A DNA stretch of 53,708 nt from Nitratireductor sp. ZSWI3 (GTDB taxonomy: Bacteria > Pseudomonadota > Alphaproteobacteria > Rhizobiales > Rhizobiaceae). Shown piece by piece: positions 38,219-48,593 of the stretch (positions within the stretch are counted from its first letter, which is position 1; each line of letters opens with the position of its first letter). The notes under the pieces are model-generated. The model was given only the letters and a program-made list of their open reading frames with translations. It searched no databases and had not been told where the DNA came from. The DNA is taken from NCBI RefSeq assembly GCF_024655565.1, contig NZ_JANKOF010000025.1:1-53708 (forward strand), in the 5' to 3' direction. The position numbers and the translations under genes are program-made.

Positions 38219-38592
38219 GGAGAGCTCCCTTGAGACGTTCATACACGTGCGTTTGTGCAGCCCTTGTGACGGGCTGGCCTTGCTCACATTTGTCGCGGCT
38301 TCCGCGGAACAAGTCAAACGGATGTGTGCGGCGCGAAAAGAACGGACCGGCGGAACCTCTGCGGCTGCGCTTCGCTGGTGCACAAAGCGCTTTCATTCCA
38401 TCGGATTTTGCGCATATCCTGATGCCCGGCAGATGCGTGGGGCGCGCATGAGAAGCTCCCGCAGCTAAGGCACGATGCGTTCGGTTCGATGCGCAGCGGC
38501 GCTTTAGGTCCTTGAATCCAGGCATTTTCGCCCAGACTGGGAAAGGTCGACCGGCGGGATGCTGCAGAAACCGTGCTACGGGGAGGTCAGTA
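38219..38592. other. 374-bp divergent promoter region between phaA and phaR
   Basis: Both promoters should lie here. Several TGCA/TGC-rich stretches occur (for example near 38255 and 38378), of the sort reported for PhaR binding in other bacteria. They are too loose for a firm operator call. A GGAAC-N16-CGCT near-match to EcfG promoters at about 38353 lacks the essential CGTT. Confidence 0.5.
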
Positions 38593-39201
38593 ATGCCAGC
38601 CAAGGACGACCCGATCGTCATCAAGAAATACGCCAACCGCCGCCTCTACAACACGGGCACCAGTACCTATGTGACGCTGGAAGACCTGGCCGAGATGGTC
38701 AAGCGGGACGAAGACTTCGTCGTCCAGGACGCCAAGAGCGGCGAGGACATCACGCATTCCGTGCTGACACAGATCATTTTTGAACTGGAGAACGACCGCA
38801 ACGGGCAGAACATGCTGCCGATCTCGTTCCTGCGCCAGCTCATCTCCTTCTACGGCGATCAGATGCAGATGGTCGTGCCGAGCTTCCTGGAGCAGTCGAT
38901 GATCGCCTTCTCCAAGGAACAGGAGCGCCTGCGCGAGCAGATGAACAAGGCCTTCGGCTCCTCTTCGATGGACATGATGGGCATGTCGGCGCCGATGAAG
39001 ATGGTGGAGGAACAGACGCGCCGCAACATCGAGATGTTCCAGAACGCAATGCGCATGTTCTCGCCGGTTCCCCCCTCCGGCAAACCGGCGGCCGGTGGCG
39101 AAGGCGAAACCGCTAGCGAGGGCGAGCGCTCGGACGACCTGCGGGAATTACGCGATCAGATCGCCGCGATGCAGCGCAAGATCGATTCCATGGGCAGTTG
39201 A
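38593..39201 (+). CDS. phaR: Polyhydroxyalkanoate synthesis repressor PhaR
   Basis: The 202-residue protein has the PHB/PHA accumulation regulator DNA-binding domain at its N-terminus (IVIKKYANRRLYNTGTSTYVTLEDLAEMVK, about residues 8-37). The PHB-binding domain follows (ELENDRNGQNMLPISFLRQLI and QMQMVVPSFLEQSM). The C-terminal tail is Pro/Gly/Glu-rich and ends in a short coiled-coil. PhaR represses phasin and PHA genes until it is titrated by nascent PHB. GGGGAGG lies upstream of the ATG. Confidence 0.95.
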   Translation: MPAKDDPIVIKKYANRRLYNTGTSTYVTLEDLAEMVKRDEDFVVQDAKSGEDITHSVLTQIIFELENDRNGQNMLPISFLRQLISFYGDQMQMVVPSFLEQSMIAFSKEQERLREQMNKAFGSSSMDMMGMSAPMKMVEEQTRRNIEMFQNAMRMFSPVPPSGKPAAGGEGETASEGERSDDLRELRDQIAAMQRKIDSMGS

Positions 39202-39269
39202 GGCCCGTGCCTGCTGCGCGTGCCCGAAAGGGTGCGCAGCATCGCAACGTTGCAAGAGCGTCCGCATGC

Positions 39270-39298
39270 AAAAAGACCGGCTCGAGGCCGGTCTTTTT
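39270..39298. terminator. Bidirectional terminator between phaR and rpmF
   Basis: The 12-bp stem aaaaagaccggc (39270-39281) and gccggtcttttt (39287-39298) has a 5-nt loop and T-runs on both strands. It serves phaR on the plus strand and rpmF on the minus strand. Confidence 0.92.
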
Positions 39299-39319
39299 TA
39301 GTCACGGAATGCCGGGCGC

Positions 39320-39502
39320 TTATGCGTCCTTCGGCTCCAGAACCTGACGGCCGCGATACATGCCGGTCTTCAGGTCGACATGGTGCGGACGGCGCAGCTC
39401 GCCCGAATTCTTGTCCTCGACATAGGTCGGGGCCTTGATCGCGTCAGCCGAACGACGCATGCCGCGCTTCGACGGCGAGGTTTTCCTTTTTGGTACAGCC
39501 AT
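39320..39502 (-). CDS. rpmF: 50S ribosomal protein L32
   Basis: The 60-residue protein [21 protein letters not shown]... is the usual alphaproteobacterial L32, without the zinc-binding cysteines found in some other bacteria. It ends just before the shared terminator with phaR. Confidence 0.97.
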   Translation of the reverse strand: MAVPKRKTSPSKRGMRRSADAIKAPTYVEDKNSGELRRPHHVDLKTGMYRGRQVLEPKDA

Positions 39503-39651
39503 TGTCCTGCTCCGCTAATCGGTCAAAGGCCGTTGCGGCCCCTGGGTCCAGGGCCCAGCATTTCGGCCGGGAATTGGAAGTCGGCGTGCCTATACACGGC
39601 AAAGCGGCTTTTGGCCAGTGGGGCGCGGCGTTTTTTTGCGCCTTCGCCCGC

Positions 39652-40380
39652 CTACGGCTTCAGACACCCGACATAGCCGCCGGCCCTCAGCGCCCGCCGC
39701 TCGATGTTGGCCGCCAGCCGGTTCAGCCCGCCGGACGGCCGCGCCGGATTGCGCGCCAGCGGATTGGGCAGAGCCACCGCCAGCAGCGCCGCCTGCCGGC
39801 GCGTCAGGTCCTTCGCGCGGCGGCCGAAATAATGCATCGCCGCCGCCTCCGCGCCATAGATGTTCGGCCCCCATTCGGCGATGTTGAGATAGATCTCCAT
39901 GATCCGGTGCTTCGGCAGCAGCAGGTCGAGATAAAGCGCCAGCGGCAGCTCCAGCGCCTTGCGCAGGAAAGAGCGCCCCTGCCAGAGAAACAGGTTCTTC
40001 GCCGTCTGCATCGGTATGGTCGAGGCGCCCCGCGCCGCCTCGCCCGACAAGGCGTCGTTGATCACCGTGTTGAGCGCCCCCCAGTCGATGCCCGAGTGGC
40101 TGCAGAACTGACCGTCTTCCGACATCATCACCGAATGCTGGATCAAGGGTCCCATGGCATCGAGCGACGTCCAGCGCCGGTCATAACCCGTCAGGGTCGC
40201 GAGGTCCTTGAGCATCAGCGTCGAGACCGGATGCACCACCGGCACCCGGTAAAGAAGCGTCAGCGCGAACGGCAGGAGCGCAATCAGTACGAGCGCCAGC
40301 ACCGCCCGACGCAGGAGGCGCTGCCACCATCCCCGCCCCGATGCACCGCGACCGCGCTGGCTTCCGCCCCTTGCCATCAT
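39652..40380 (-). CDS. mtgA: Monofunctional peptidoglycan transglycosylase MtgA
   Basis: The 242-residue protein polymerises lipid II glycan strands. It has one N-terminal membrane anchor ([22 protein letters not shown], about residues 22-44) and a GT51 domain. The GT51 motifs are [19 protein letters not shown] (with the catalytic Glu), [17 protein letters not shown] and [20 protein letters not shown]. The start is the ATG pair at 40380/40377 with AAGAGG upstream. A TTG at 40413 in frame is possible but has no ribosome-binding site. A deleted copy of repeat family A lies 45 bp upstream. Confidence 0.93.
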   Translation of the reverse strand: MMARGGSQRGRGASGRGWWQRLLRRAVLALVLIALLPFALTLLYRVPVVHPVSTLMLKDLATLTGYDRRWTSLDAMGPLIQHSVMMSEDGQFCSHSGIDWGALNTVINDALSGEAARGASTIPMQTAKNLFLWQGRSFLRKALELPLALYLDLLLPKHRIMEIYLNIAEWGPNIYGAEAAAMHYFGRRAKDLTRRQAALLAVALPNPLARNPARPSGGLNRLAANIERRALRAGGYVGCLKP

Positions 40381-40424
40381 CCTCTTCTCGGGTTCGACCG
40401 TCGGCCCGCTCAAACCATCTCCTT

Positions 40425-40474
40425 GGTGGCCGACCCAAACGGATGAGGACCATCTGTCAGGATCGCACCACTGG
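40425..40474. repeat. Tandem-hairpin repeat family A, copy 3 (internally deleted)
   Basis: Only the two ends remain: ggtggccgacccaaacggatg joined directly to ggaccatctgtcaggatcgc and caccactgg. About 70 bp of the middle, including the aagtcagcccacaag block, are missing compared with copies 1 and 2. It lies between the divergent mtgA and ispA genes. Confidence 0.8.
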
Positions 40475-40584
40475 TGTCATCTACGCCTTGAAACTCTTCT
40501 TCGCATAACCTCCGGTGGCAAACGGCGCAATGGCGGAGCGAACGGGACTTGACCCGGGCGCTCTTTGCCTTCATCGCTCCGCGC

Positions 40585-41502
40585 ATGGAAGAGACGATGA
40601 CGCCCCCTTTTGAAGTGAAGCTCGCCGTCGGCGCCGAGATGGTGGAGGCGGAACTGCGCCGCCTGCTCGACACGCGCCCCCTGGAAGGCGAGATCGCACG
40701 TCCGGTGAGGCTCCTAGAGGCGATGCGGCACGGCGTGCTCAACGGCGGCAAGCGGCTGCGACCCTTCCTCGTGCTTGAGAGCGCCGCGCTCTTCGATGCT
40801 TCCGGTGAGGCCGCCCTGCGCGTCGCGGCGGCGCTCGAATGCGTGCATTGCTACTCGCTGGTGCATGACGACCTGCCGGCAATGGATGACGACGATCTGC
40901 GTCGCGGCCAGCCGACCGTCCACCGCGCCTTCGACGAGGCGACGGCGATCCTCGCCGGGGACGGCCTGCTGACCTACGCCTTCGACATCATCGGCGACGC
41001 GCAAACGGCGCTTCCCGCCGAAGCCCGCCTCGCGCTGATGACACGACTGGCGCGCGCGGCCGGCATCGGCGGCATGGCCGGCGGCCAGGCCCTCGACCTG
41101 CAGGCCGAGGGCCAGAGCCTCGCGGAGGACGACATCCTGCGGCTGCAGGCGATGAAGACCGGGGCCTTGATCCGCTACGCCTGCGAGGCCGGCGCCATCA
41201 TTGGTGGCGCCGCGGAGGCCGACCGCGAGAGGCTGGGCGAATTCGGCGCGGCGATCGGCCTCGCCTTCCAGCTCGCCGACGATCTGCTGGACCTGACGGC
41301 CAGCAGCGAGGCGATGGGCAAGGCGACCGGCAAGGACGCGGCCGCCGGCAAGGCGACGCTTGCCGGCCTGCACGGCATCGACTGGACACGCCGGCAATTG
41401 CGCGGACTGGTCGCCCAGGCCGAGGATATTCTGGAACCCTATGGCGAAGGCGCCGAAGGCCTCCGCCAGGCCGCCCGTTTCGTCGCCGAGCGGCAAAGCT
41501 AG
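40585..41502 (+). CDS. ispA: Farnesyl diphosphate synthase (short-chain polyprenyl synthetase)
   Basis: The 305-residue protein has both aspartate-rich motifs: DDLPAMDDDDLRRG (first, about residues 94-107) and LADDLLDLT (second). GGKRLRPFLV and CVHCYSLVHDD are also typical. It condenses isopentenyl diphosphate with dimethylallyl/geranyl diphosphate to farnesyl diphosphate. The start is uncertain among ATG 40585, ATG 40597 and an upstream TTG at 40549. IspG of the precursor pathway is encoded at 45.2 kb in this window. Confidence 0.92.
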   Translation: MEETMTPPFEVKLAVGAEMVEAELRRLLDTRPLEGEIARPVRLLEAMRHGVLNGGKRLRPFLVLESAALFDASGEAALRVAAALECVHCYSLVHDDLPAMDDDDLRRGQPTVHRAFDEATAILAGDGLLTYAFDIIGDAQTALPAEARLALMTRLARAAGIGGMAGGQALDLQAEGQSLAEDDILRLQAMKTGALIRYACEAGAIIGGAAEADRERLGEFGAAIGLAFQLADDLLDLTASSEAMGKATGKDAAAGKATLAGLHGIDWTRRQLRGLVAQAEDILEPYGEGAEGLRQAARFVAERQS

Positions 41503-41570
41503 CGCATCGCCCCCCCCAAACCGCCCCCCGTTCCCGAGCCGGCGAAGTTTTTCTCGTCAGATGATTAGCG

Positions 41571-41585
41571 TTAATCGGCCGTTAA
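41571..41585 (+). promoter_or_regulatory. CtrA-type box upstream of the hybrid histidine kinase
   Basis: TTAA (41571-41574), exactly 7 nt, then TTAA (41582-41585). This matches the full alphaproteobacterial CtrA consensus TTAA-N7-TTAA. It is about 50-60 bp upstream of the kinase ATG, a normal position for promoter control. Confidence 0.65.
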
Positions 41586-41633
41586 TCATGATCTTCAATT
41601 CTTGATCGGACGGGGAACGGCTTTGGGACAGAC

Positions 41634-44090
<2,457 letters not shown>

Positions 44091-44113
44091 CCCGCATCCG
44101 ACGGTCGGGCGGA

Positions 44114-44449
44114 TCAGAGATTTTCCTGGATGATGTGATCGCTGGCGTGGATGCAGATCATGTCGAGACTGCCTTGCCCGACATTGACGAAGCGGTGCGG
44201 GATGTTGGGGCCGACCACCAGGATGTCTCCTGCACCGGCCCTTGTCGTTTCACCGCCGACCGTGAATTCGGCCTCGCCCGACCGCACGACCCAGGTCTCT
44301 GAATAGGGATGCCGGTGCAGGTCCGGCCCATGACCGGGAGGGCTGTCCATCAGGAAGAACGACACCTGCCCGCCAAAAGGCGCGCCTTCGAAGGTGGTCG
44401 TTCCGCGCGGGCTGACCTGCTGCTCGGAGCGGCTGATGAGCTGATACAT
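44114..44449 (-). CDS. Cupin-domain protein divergent from a MarR regulator
   Basis: The 111-residue single-cupin protein has motif 1 as PDLHRHPYSETWVVRSGEAEFTVGG and motif 2 as GDILVVGPNIPHRFVN, with the usual metal-binding histidines and glutamate. The ATG (MYQLISRSEQQ) has GGGAGAG upstream. The substrate is unknown. It is divergent from marR with two shared palindromic operators, so it is a probable target of that regulator. Confidence 0.85.
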   Translation of the reverse strand: MYQLISRSEQQVSPRGTTTFEGAPFGGQVSFFLMDSPPGHGPDLHRHPYSETWVVRSGEAEFTVGGETTRAGAGDILVVGPNIPHRFVNVGQGSLDMICIHASDHIIQENL

Positions 44450-44494
44450 GGTGTCTCTCCCTTTCAGGCACGCCCCGGAAGGCGGCATGCAATC

Positions 44495-44512
44495 TATCTT
44501 GACGTTAAGATA
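44495..44512. promoter_or_regulatory. MarR-type operator 1
   Basis: TATCTT-gacgtt-AAGATA is an 18-bp inverted repeat in the cupin-marR gap. A second site lies 27 bp away centre to centre. Confidence 0.6.
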
Positions 44513-44521
44513 CTTGCAATT

Positions 44522-44539
44522 TGTCTTCTCGTCAAGATA
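44522..44539. promoter_or_regulatory. MarR-type operator 2
   Basis: The TCTT-ctcgtc-AAGA core matches operator 1 in arms and spacing but is less perfect at its outer bases. Together the two sites suggest that the MarR protein controls both divergent genes. Confidence 0.5.
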
Positions 44540-44613
44540 TATCGGGCGACGCACCCGCCGCCGCGGAAACAGCAAACGGACCACCGGCCGCAAAGACTAA
44601 GGAAAAAAGGAAG

Positions 44614-45192
44614 ATGGACATGCCCGGCACCGCCGATACACAAGACCATGTCGACCGTTTGCGCGCGCAATGGGCGAGCGAACTGCCCGAACTCGATACC
44701 GAGCCCATGGCGATCCTCGGCCGCGCCTATCGGCTGTCGAATCTGGTGCGCCCCGGCATCGAGGCGACCTTTGCCGGTTTCGGGCTCGACCGCGGCGAGT
44801 TCGACGTCATCTCGACGCTGCGCCGCTCCGGCCCTCCCTATCGCCTGACGCCCACCGAGCTCTACAGATCGCTGATGATCTCCTCCGGCGGGCTGACGCA
44901 CCGCCTGGGGCGGCTGGAAAAGGCCGGGCTCATCGAACGGCTGCCTTCGCCGAGTGACGGCCGCAGCATGATCGTCGGGCTGACGACGGCGGGGCGGGAG
45001 CGCGCCGAGGCGGCGTTCCGTGCCGACATGGCGAACGAGGCCGCGGTGATCGCCGCCATGCCGCCCGAGCGCCGCGCGGCGCTGGCGGATCTGCTGAGGG
45101 AACTGAACCTGATCGTCCAGGAAAAACTCGCCGGCGAGGCTGGCAGCGCTCCGGCGCCGCGCGACCCGTCGGACCCGCAGGGGACGCTGTGA
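44614..45192 (+). CDS. MarR-family transcriptional regulator
   Basis: The 192-residue protein has a winged helix-turn-helix typical of MarR (GEFDVISTLRRSGPPYRLTPTELYRSLMISSGGLTHRLGRLEKAGLIERLPSPSDGR, here quoted only by its key blocks: STLRRSG, TPTELYRSL, SSGGLTHRLGRLE, SDGRS). A helical dimer interface flanks it. AAGGAAG lies before the ATG. It ends 21 nt from the convergent ispG gene. It probably autoregulates through the twin operators upstream. Confidence 0.9.
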   Translation: MDMPGTADTQDHVDRLRAQWASELPELDTEPMAILGRAYRLSNLVRPGIEATFAGFGLDRGEFDVISTLRRSGPPYRLTPTELYRSLMISSGGLTHRLGRLEKAGLIERLPSPSDGRSMIVGLTTAGRERAEAAFRADMANEAAVIAAMPPERRAALADLLRELNLIVQEKLAGEAGSAPAPRDPSDPQGTL

Positions 45193-45213
45193 TCCGTTTG
45201 ATCTACCCGTCGG

Positions 45214-46491
45214 CTATTCGACCGCCTGCCGGCCGCCGAAACGCTTTTCGATGTAGTCGCCGACCATCTTTTCGAAATCCTCGGCGATGTCCGGGCCGCG
45301 CAGCGTGGCCGCCTTGCGGCCGTCGATGAAGACGGGCGCGGCCGGCGTCTCGCCCGTGCCGGGGAGCGAGATGCCGATGTCGGCGTGCTTGGATTCACCC
45401 GGTCCGTTGACGATGCAGCCCATGACGGCGACCTTGAGCGCCTCGACCCCGGGATATTTGCGACGCCAGACGGGCATGTTCTTGCGCAGGTCCGCCTCGA
45501 TCTTCTGCGCCAGTTCCTGAAACACCGTCGAGGTGGTGCGTCCGCAGCCGGGACATGCCGCCACCACCGGCAGGAACTGACGGAAGCCCATCGTCTGCAG
45601 CAACTCCTGCGCCACCTGCACCTCGCGGGTGCGGTCGCCGCCCGGCTCCGGCGTCAGCGAGATGCGGATCGTGTCGCCGATGCCCTGCTGCAGAAGAACG
45701 CCCATCGCCGCCGAGGAAGCGACGATGCCCTTGGTGCCCATGCCGGCCTCGGTGAGGCCGAGATGGAGCGCGTGGTTGGAGCGCCGGGCTAGCTCGGTGT
45801 AGACGGCGATCAGATCCTGCACCTGGCTGACCTTGGCCGACAGGATAATGCGGTCGCGGCCAAGCCCGATCTCTTCGGCAAGCTCGGCCGAGATGAGCGC
45901 CGACTGGACGATCGCCTCGCGCGTCACCTCTTCGGCGGTCATCGCCGAGCCCTTGGCCTGGTTCTTGTCCATCAGGCTGGTCAGGAGCTCCTGGTCGAGC
46001 GACCCCCAGTTGACGCCGATGCGGACGGGCTTGTCATGCTTGATCGCCGTCTCGATGATCGCCGCGAACTGCTTGTCCTTCTTGTCCTTGAAGCCGACAT
46101 TGCCCGGGTTGATGCGGTATTTCGCCAGCGCCTCTGCACAGGCCGGATGATCGGCAAGCAGCTTGTGGCCGATATAGTGGAAATCGCCGATCAGCGGCAC
46201 GAAGATGCCGACGCGCTCCAGCCGCTCGCGGATCTTCGGCACCGCCGCAGCCGCCTCGTCGCGGTCGACGGTGATGCGCACCAGCTCCGAGCCGGCGCGG
46301 TGAAGGGCGGCCACCTGCGCCACCGTGCGGTCGACGTCGGCGGTGTCCGTATTGGTCATCGACTGCACGACAACCGGCGCATCGCCACCGACGATCACAT
46401 TGCCCACGGCAACCCCGACCGCCTCGCGGCGCGGGAAGGGCGATGAGAAATAGCCGGTCATTGTCTTGCTGGCCGTGAATGTTCCGGTCAT
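45214..46491 (-). CDS. ispG: 4-hydroxy-3-methylbut-2-enyl diphosphate synthase (IspG/GcpE)
   Basis: The 425-residue enzyme makes HMBPP in the MEP isoprenoid pathway. The N-terminal TIM-barrel part has [19 protein letters not shown] and [12 protein letters not shown]. The [4Fe-4S] cysteines are in [10 protein letters not shown] and, further on, [12 protein letters not shown]. The start at 46491 gives [22 protein letters not shown]; an internal ATG ten codons later is also possible. It feeds the same pathway as the farnesyl diphosphate synthase at 40.6 kb. Confidence 0.95.
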   Translation of the reverse strand: MTGTFTASKTMTGYFSSPFPRREAVGVAVGNVIVGGDAPVVVQSMTNTDTADVDRTVAQVAALHRAGSELVRITVDRDEAAAAVPKIRERLERVGIFVPLIGDFHYIGHKLLADHPACAEALAKYRINPGNVGFKDKKDKQFAAIIETAIKHDKPVRIGVNWGSLDQELLTSLMDKNQAKGSAMTAEEVTREAIVQSALISAELAEEIGLGRDRIILSAKVSQVQDLIAVYTELARRSNHALHLGLTEAGMGTKGIVASSAAMGVLLQQGIGDTIRISLTPEPGGDRTREVQVAQELLQTMGFRQFLPVVAACPGCGRTTSTVFQELAQKIEADLRKNMPVWRRKYPGVEALKVAVMGCIVNGPGESKHADIGISLPGTGETPAAPVFIDGRKAATLRGPDIAEDFEKMVGDYIEKRFGGRQAVE

Positions 46492-46861
46492 GGGGGAACG
46501 GTCCCGATTTCAGCCGTGTCGGGCATGAGGTGGCCGAGCAACGAGCGAATGTCAATGCCGCCTGTGCCGATTCAGGGCGAGGAACCGAAGTTGACGGGCA
46601 TCGCGTCGACCCCCACTCCGACCGCTTCGCGGCCACCTCTCCCCCGCTCGACGGGGGAGAGGGAGCGCCAGGCGGACTGCTTTGCACCCTTCCTCTCCCC
46701 GGGGCAGGGGGAGAGGTGGCTTGCGAAGCAAGACGGAATGGGGGTGCTTGGCGCCGAGTTCGGCCTGCGTGCGTATTGCGCCACGCAAGAGCGCTTGACA
46801 CCCCCTGCGGACGCCGCTTTGCTGCGATGCAATATACTGTCGGATCAGATCGGGGGGCCTC
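46492..46861. other. 370-bp gene-free region upstream of ispG and bdhA
   Basis: It contains a large repetitive palindrome (46608-46749). Both divergent promoters must be here, but none could be identified with confidence. Confidence 0.55.
46608..46749. repeat. Large GC-rich palindromic element
   Basis: The left half reads gacccccactccg, cttcgcgg, ccacctctccccc and gacgggggagaggg. The right half, read on the other strand, gives the same order: caccccca-ttccg, gcttcgcaag, ccacctctccccc and ccggggagagg. Each half also holds its own ctctccccc/gggggagag hairpin. The two halves are separated by about 25 nt. It resembles repeats I recall from intergenic regions of alphaproteobacteria. Confidence 0.8.
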
Positions 46862-47659
46862 ATGAATGCAGCATCGAAATCCGCCCGCAGGACGGCCATC
46901 GTCACCGGCTCCACCTCGGGCATCGGCCTGGGGATCGCCGAGGCGCTCGCCGCGAGCGGCTGCAACGTCGTCCTGAACTCCTTCACCGACCGGGACGAGG
47001 ACCATGCGATGGCCGACGAGCTCGGCGCCCGCCATGGCATCGAAGCCCGCTATCTCGGCGCCGACATGTCGGATCCGGCGGCCTGCCGCGGGCTGGTGGA
47101 AGCGACGGCGGAGGCGTTCGGCAGCGTCGACATCCTGGTCAACAACGCCGGCATCCAGCACGTCGCACCGGTGGAGGAGTTCCCGGTCGACAAGTGGAAC
47201 GCGATCCTGGCTATCAATCTTTCCGCCTCGTTCCACACCATCGCCGCGGCGGTCCCGCACATGAAGCGCGCCGGCAAGGGCCGCATCGTCAACATCGCCT
47301 CGGCGCACGGCCTGCGCGCCTCGCCGTTCAAATCCGCCTATGTGGCGGCAAAGCACGGCATCGTCGGCCTGACCAAGACCGTCGCCCTGGAGCTCGCCGA
47401 GGAAAAGATCACCTGCAACGCCATCTGCCCGGGCTATGTGCTGACACCATTGGTGGAGGCGCAGATCCCCGATCAGATGAAGGTGCACCGCATGGACCGC
47501 GAGACCGTGGTGCGCGAGGTGATGCTGGAACGGCAGCCGACACGCGAGTTCGTCACCGTGGAGGAGATCGGCGGCCTCGTCGTCTTCCTGTGTACGGACC
47601 ACGCGGCGCAGATCACCGGCACGGCGCTGCCCGTGGATGGCGGCTGGACGGCGCAGTAG
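46862..47659 (+). CDS. bdhA: 3-hydroxybutyrate dehydrogenase
   Basis: The 265-residue SDR oxidises (R)-3-hydroxybutyrate to acetoacetate. The cofactor motif is VTGSTSGIGLGIAEALA. The catalytic Ser147, Tyr160 and Lys164 lie in NIASAHG and KSAYVAAKHG. The family-specific blocks ICPGYVLTPLVEAQIPDQ and the Gln-containing C-terminus (DGGWTAQ) match bacterial BdhA. It is the last step of PHB mobilisation and complements phaA/phaB in this window. It lies 16 nt from the convergent tetR gene. Confidence 0.95.
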   Translation: MNAASKSARRTAIVTGSTSGIGLGIAEALAASGCNVVLNSFTDRDEDHAMADELGARHGIEARYLGADMSDPAACRGLVEATAEAFGSVDILVNNAGIQHVAPVEEFPVDKWNAILAINLSASFHTIAAAVPHMKRAGKGRIVNIASAHGLRASPFKSAYVAAKHGIVGLTKTVALELAEEKITCNAICPGYVLTPLVEAQIPDQMKVHRMDRETVVREVMLERQPTREFVTVEEIGGLVVFLCTDHAAQITGTALPVDGGWTAQ

Positions 47660-47675
47660 CGCAGCGGAACCCGCT

Positions 47676-48293
47676 TCAGTCCTTCTTCGGTGTGGCGGCG
47701 ACGAGCACGATCTCCATCACGGTGATCAGCCGTCGTGCTCCGTCGATGGCCGGCCGGCCGCACAGCCCGCGCAAACGCATTCCCTCCAGGCCGTCGAGCA
47801 GAAGCTCGGCCAGCGAGCGCGGCGTGAGGCCGTATTGGCCGAGATCGGCCCCGTTGCGCACCGCCTCCTCCTCAACGGCGGCCTCCACCGCCTCGGTCAG
47901 CCCCTCGCGCCACTCGGCGATGATGTCGGCGGCGATCTTGTTCTCGAGACCGAGAATCTCCTCGCCATGCGCCGACTTGTCGACCATCTCCATCAGCGAA
48001 AACAATGCCCGGTCGAGCGCGGTCATCATCCGCTCGCCGAAGCTTCCCTCAATCGTCAGCCCGGCGCGGGCCTCGGCCAGCGACCGCTCGAGGATGCTTG
48101 CGCCGATGGCGCGGAAGATATCCGCCTTGTTGCGGAACTGCAGATAGAGCGTCGGCCGCGAGACCTCCGCCGCACGGGCGATATCGTCCATGGTGGTACG
48201 GGCGAACCCATAGGCGAGAAAGACCTTCATGGCGCCGTCCAGGATGCGCGCCCGTCTCGGATCCCCTTTGGTGTCCGCTGCCAAATTCATCAT
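47676..48293 (-). CDS. TetR/AcrR-family transcriptional regulator
   Basis: The 205-residue protein has the N-terminal helix-turn-helix ([36 protein letters not shown] pattern: [21 protein letters not shown]) and a helical ligand domain. It is divergent from the RND efflux genes, with several palindromes between them, and is their probable repressor. Confidence 0.92.
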   Translation of the reverse strand: MMNLAADTKGDPRRARILDGAMKVFLAYGFARTTMDDIARAAEVSRPTLYLQFRNKADIFRAIGASILERSLAEARAGLTIEGSFGERMMTALDRALFSLMEMVDKSAHGEEILGLENKIAADIIAEWREGLTEAVEAAVEEEAVRNGADLGQYGLTPRSLAELLLDGLEGMRLRGLCGRPAIDGARRLITVMEIVLVAATPKKD

Positions 48294-48319
48294 CGGAAGA
48301 GTTCGCCTTTATTCGAGAG

Positions 48320-48344
48320 TTGACAAAAAAACGTATTTTGTCAA
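48320..48344. promoter_or_regulatory. Palindrome overlapping a -35-like TTGACA (probable TetR operator)
   Basis: TTGACAAAA and TTTTGTCAA form perfect 9-bp arms around a 7-nt centre. Each arm carries TTGACA, a -35 consensus, on opposite strands. Binding here could block both divergent promoters. It lies 27 bp upstream of the tetR ATG. Confidence 0.6.
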
Positions 48345-48396
48345 TATGTCCTTGCCGTGCGCGCCGGGCATGTTTTTCGTGGCGTGCATTTTTGCG

Positions 48397-48411
48397 TGAG
48401 TGGGTCACTCA
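48397..48411. promoter_or_regulatory. Second palindrome (TGAGTG-ggt-CACTCA)
   Basis: Perfect 6-bp arms around a 3-nt centre, in the style of operators for TetR-family efflux repressors. It is closer to the efflux genes than the first palindrome. Confidence 0.45.
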
Positions 48412-48593
48412 TACACCAACGTTCGTTGATGTCAGGAGTGTAGGCCACTTAACTTTTTTGCAGCGAACGCTTGGGATATATGGGCGTGTTTTGCAGCAAA
48501 GAAACACCACTGTGAATTGAAATCCGGGCGTAGCGACCCCATATCGCGCCGGTCCTTGATCGACAGGCCGCCTCCACCGCACTGGAAAACGAC

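Larger units (their letters stand above)
48294..48593. other. 300-bp divergent control region of tetR and the RND efflux genes
   Basis: It contains three inverted repeats at 48320-48344, 48397-48411 and about 48417-48431, described separately or in the findings. No open reading frame is supported. Confidence 0.65.

Noticed and set aside
38340-38380. EcfG-type promoter for phaR
   Set aside because: GGAAC is present, but the -10 position reads CGCT instead of CGTT at the N16 spacing.
46516-48147. A 543-codon plus-strand frame across the palindrome and bdhA
   Set aside because: It crosses the repeat element, runs in the wrong frame through bdhA and continues opposite tetR, so it is a composition artefact.
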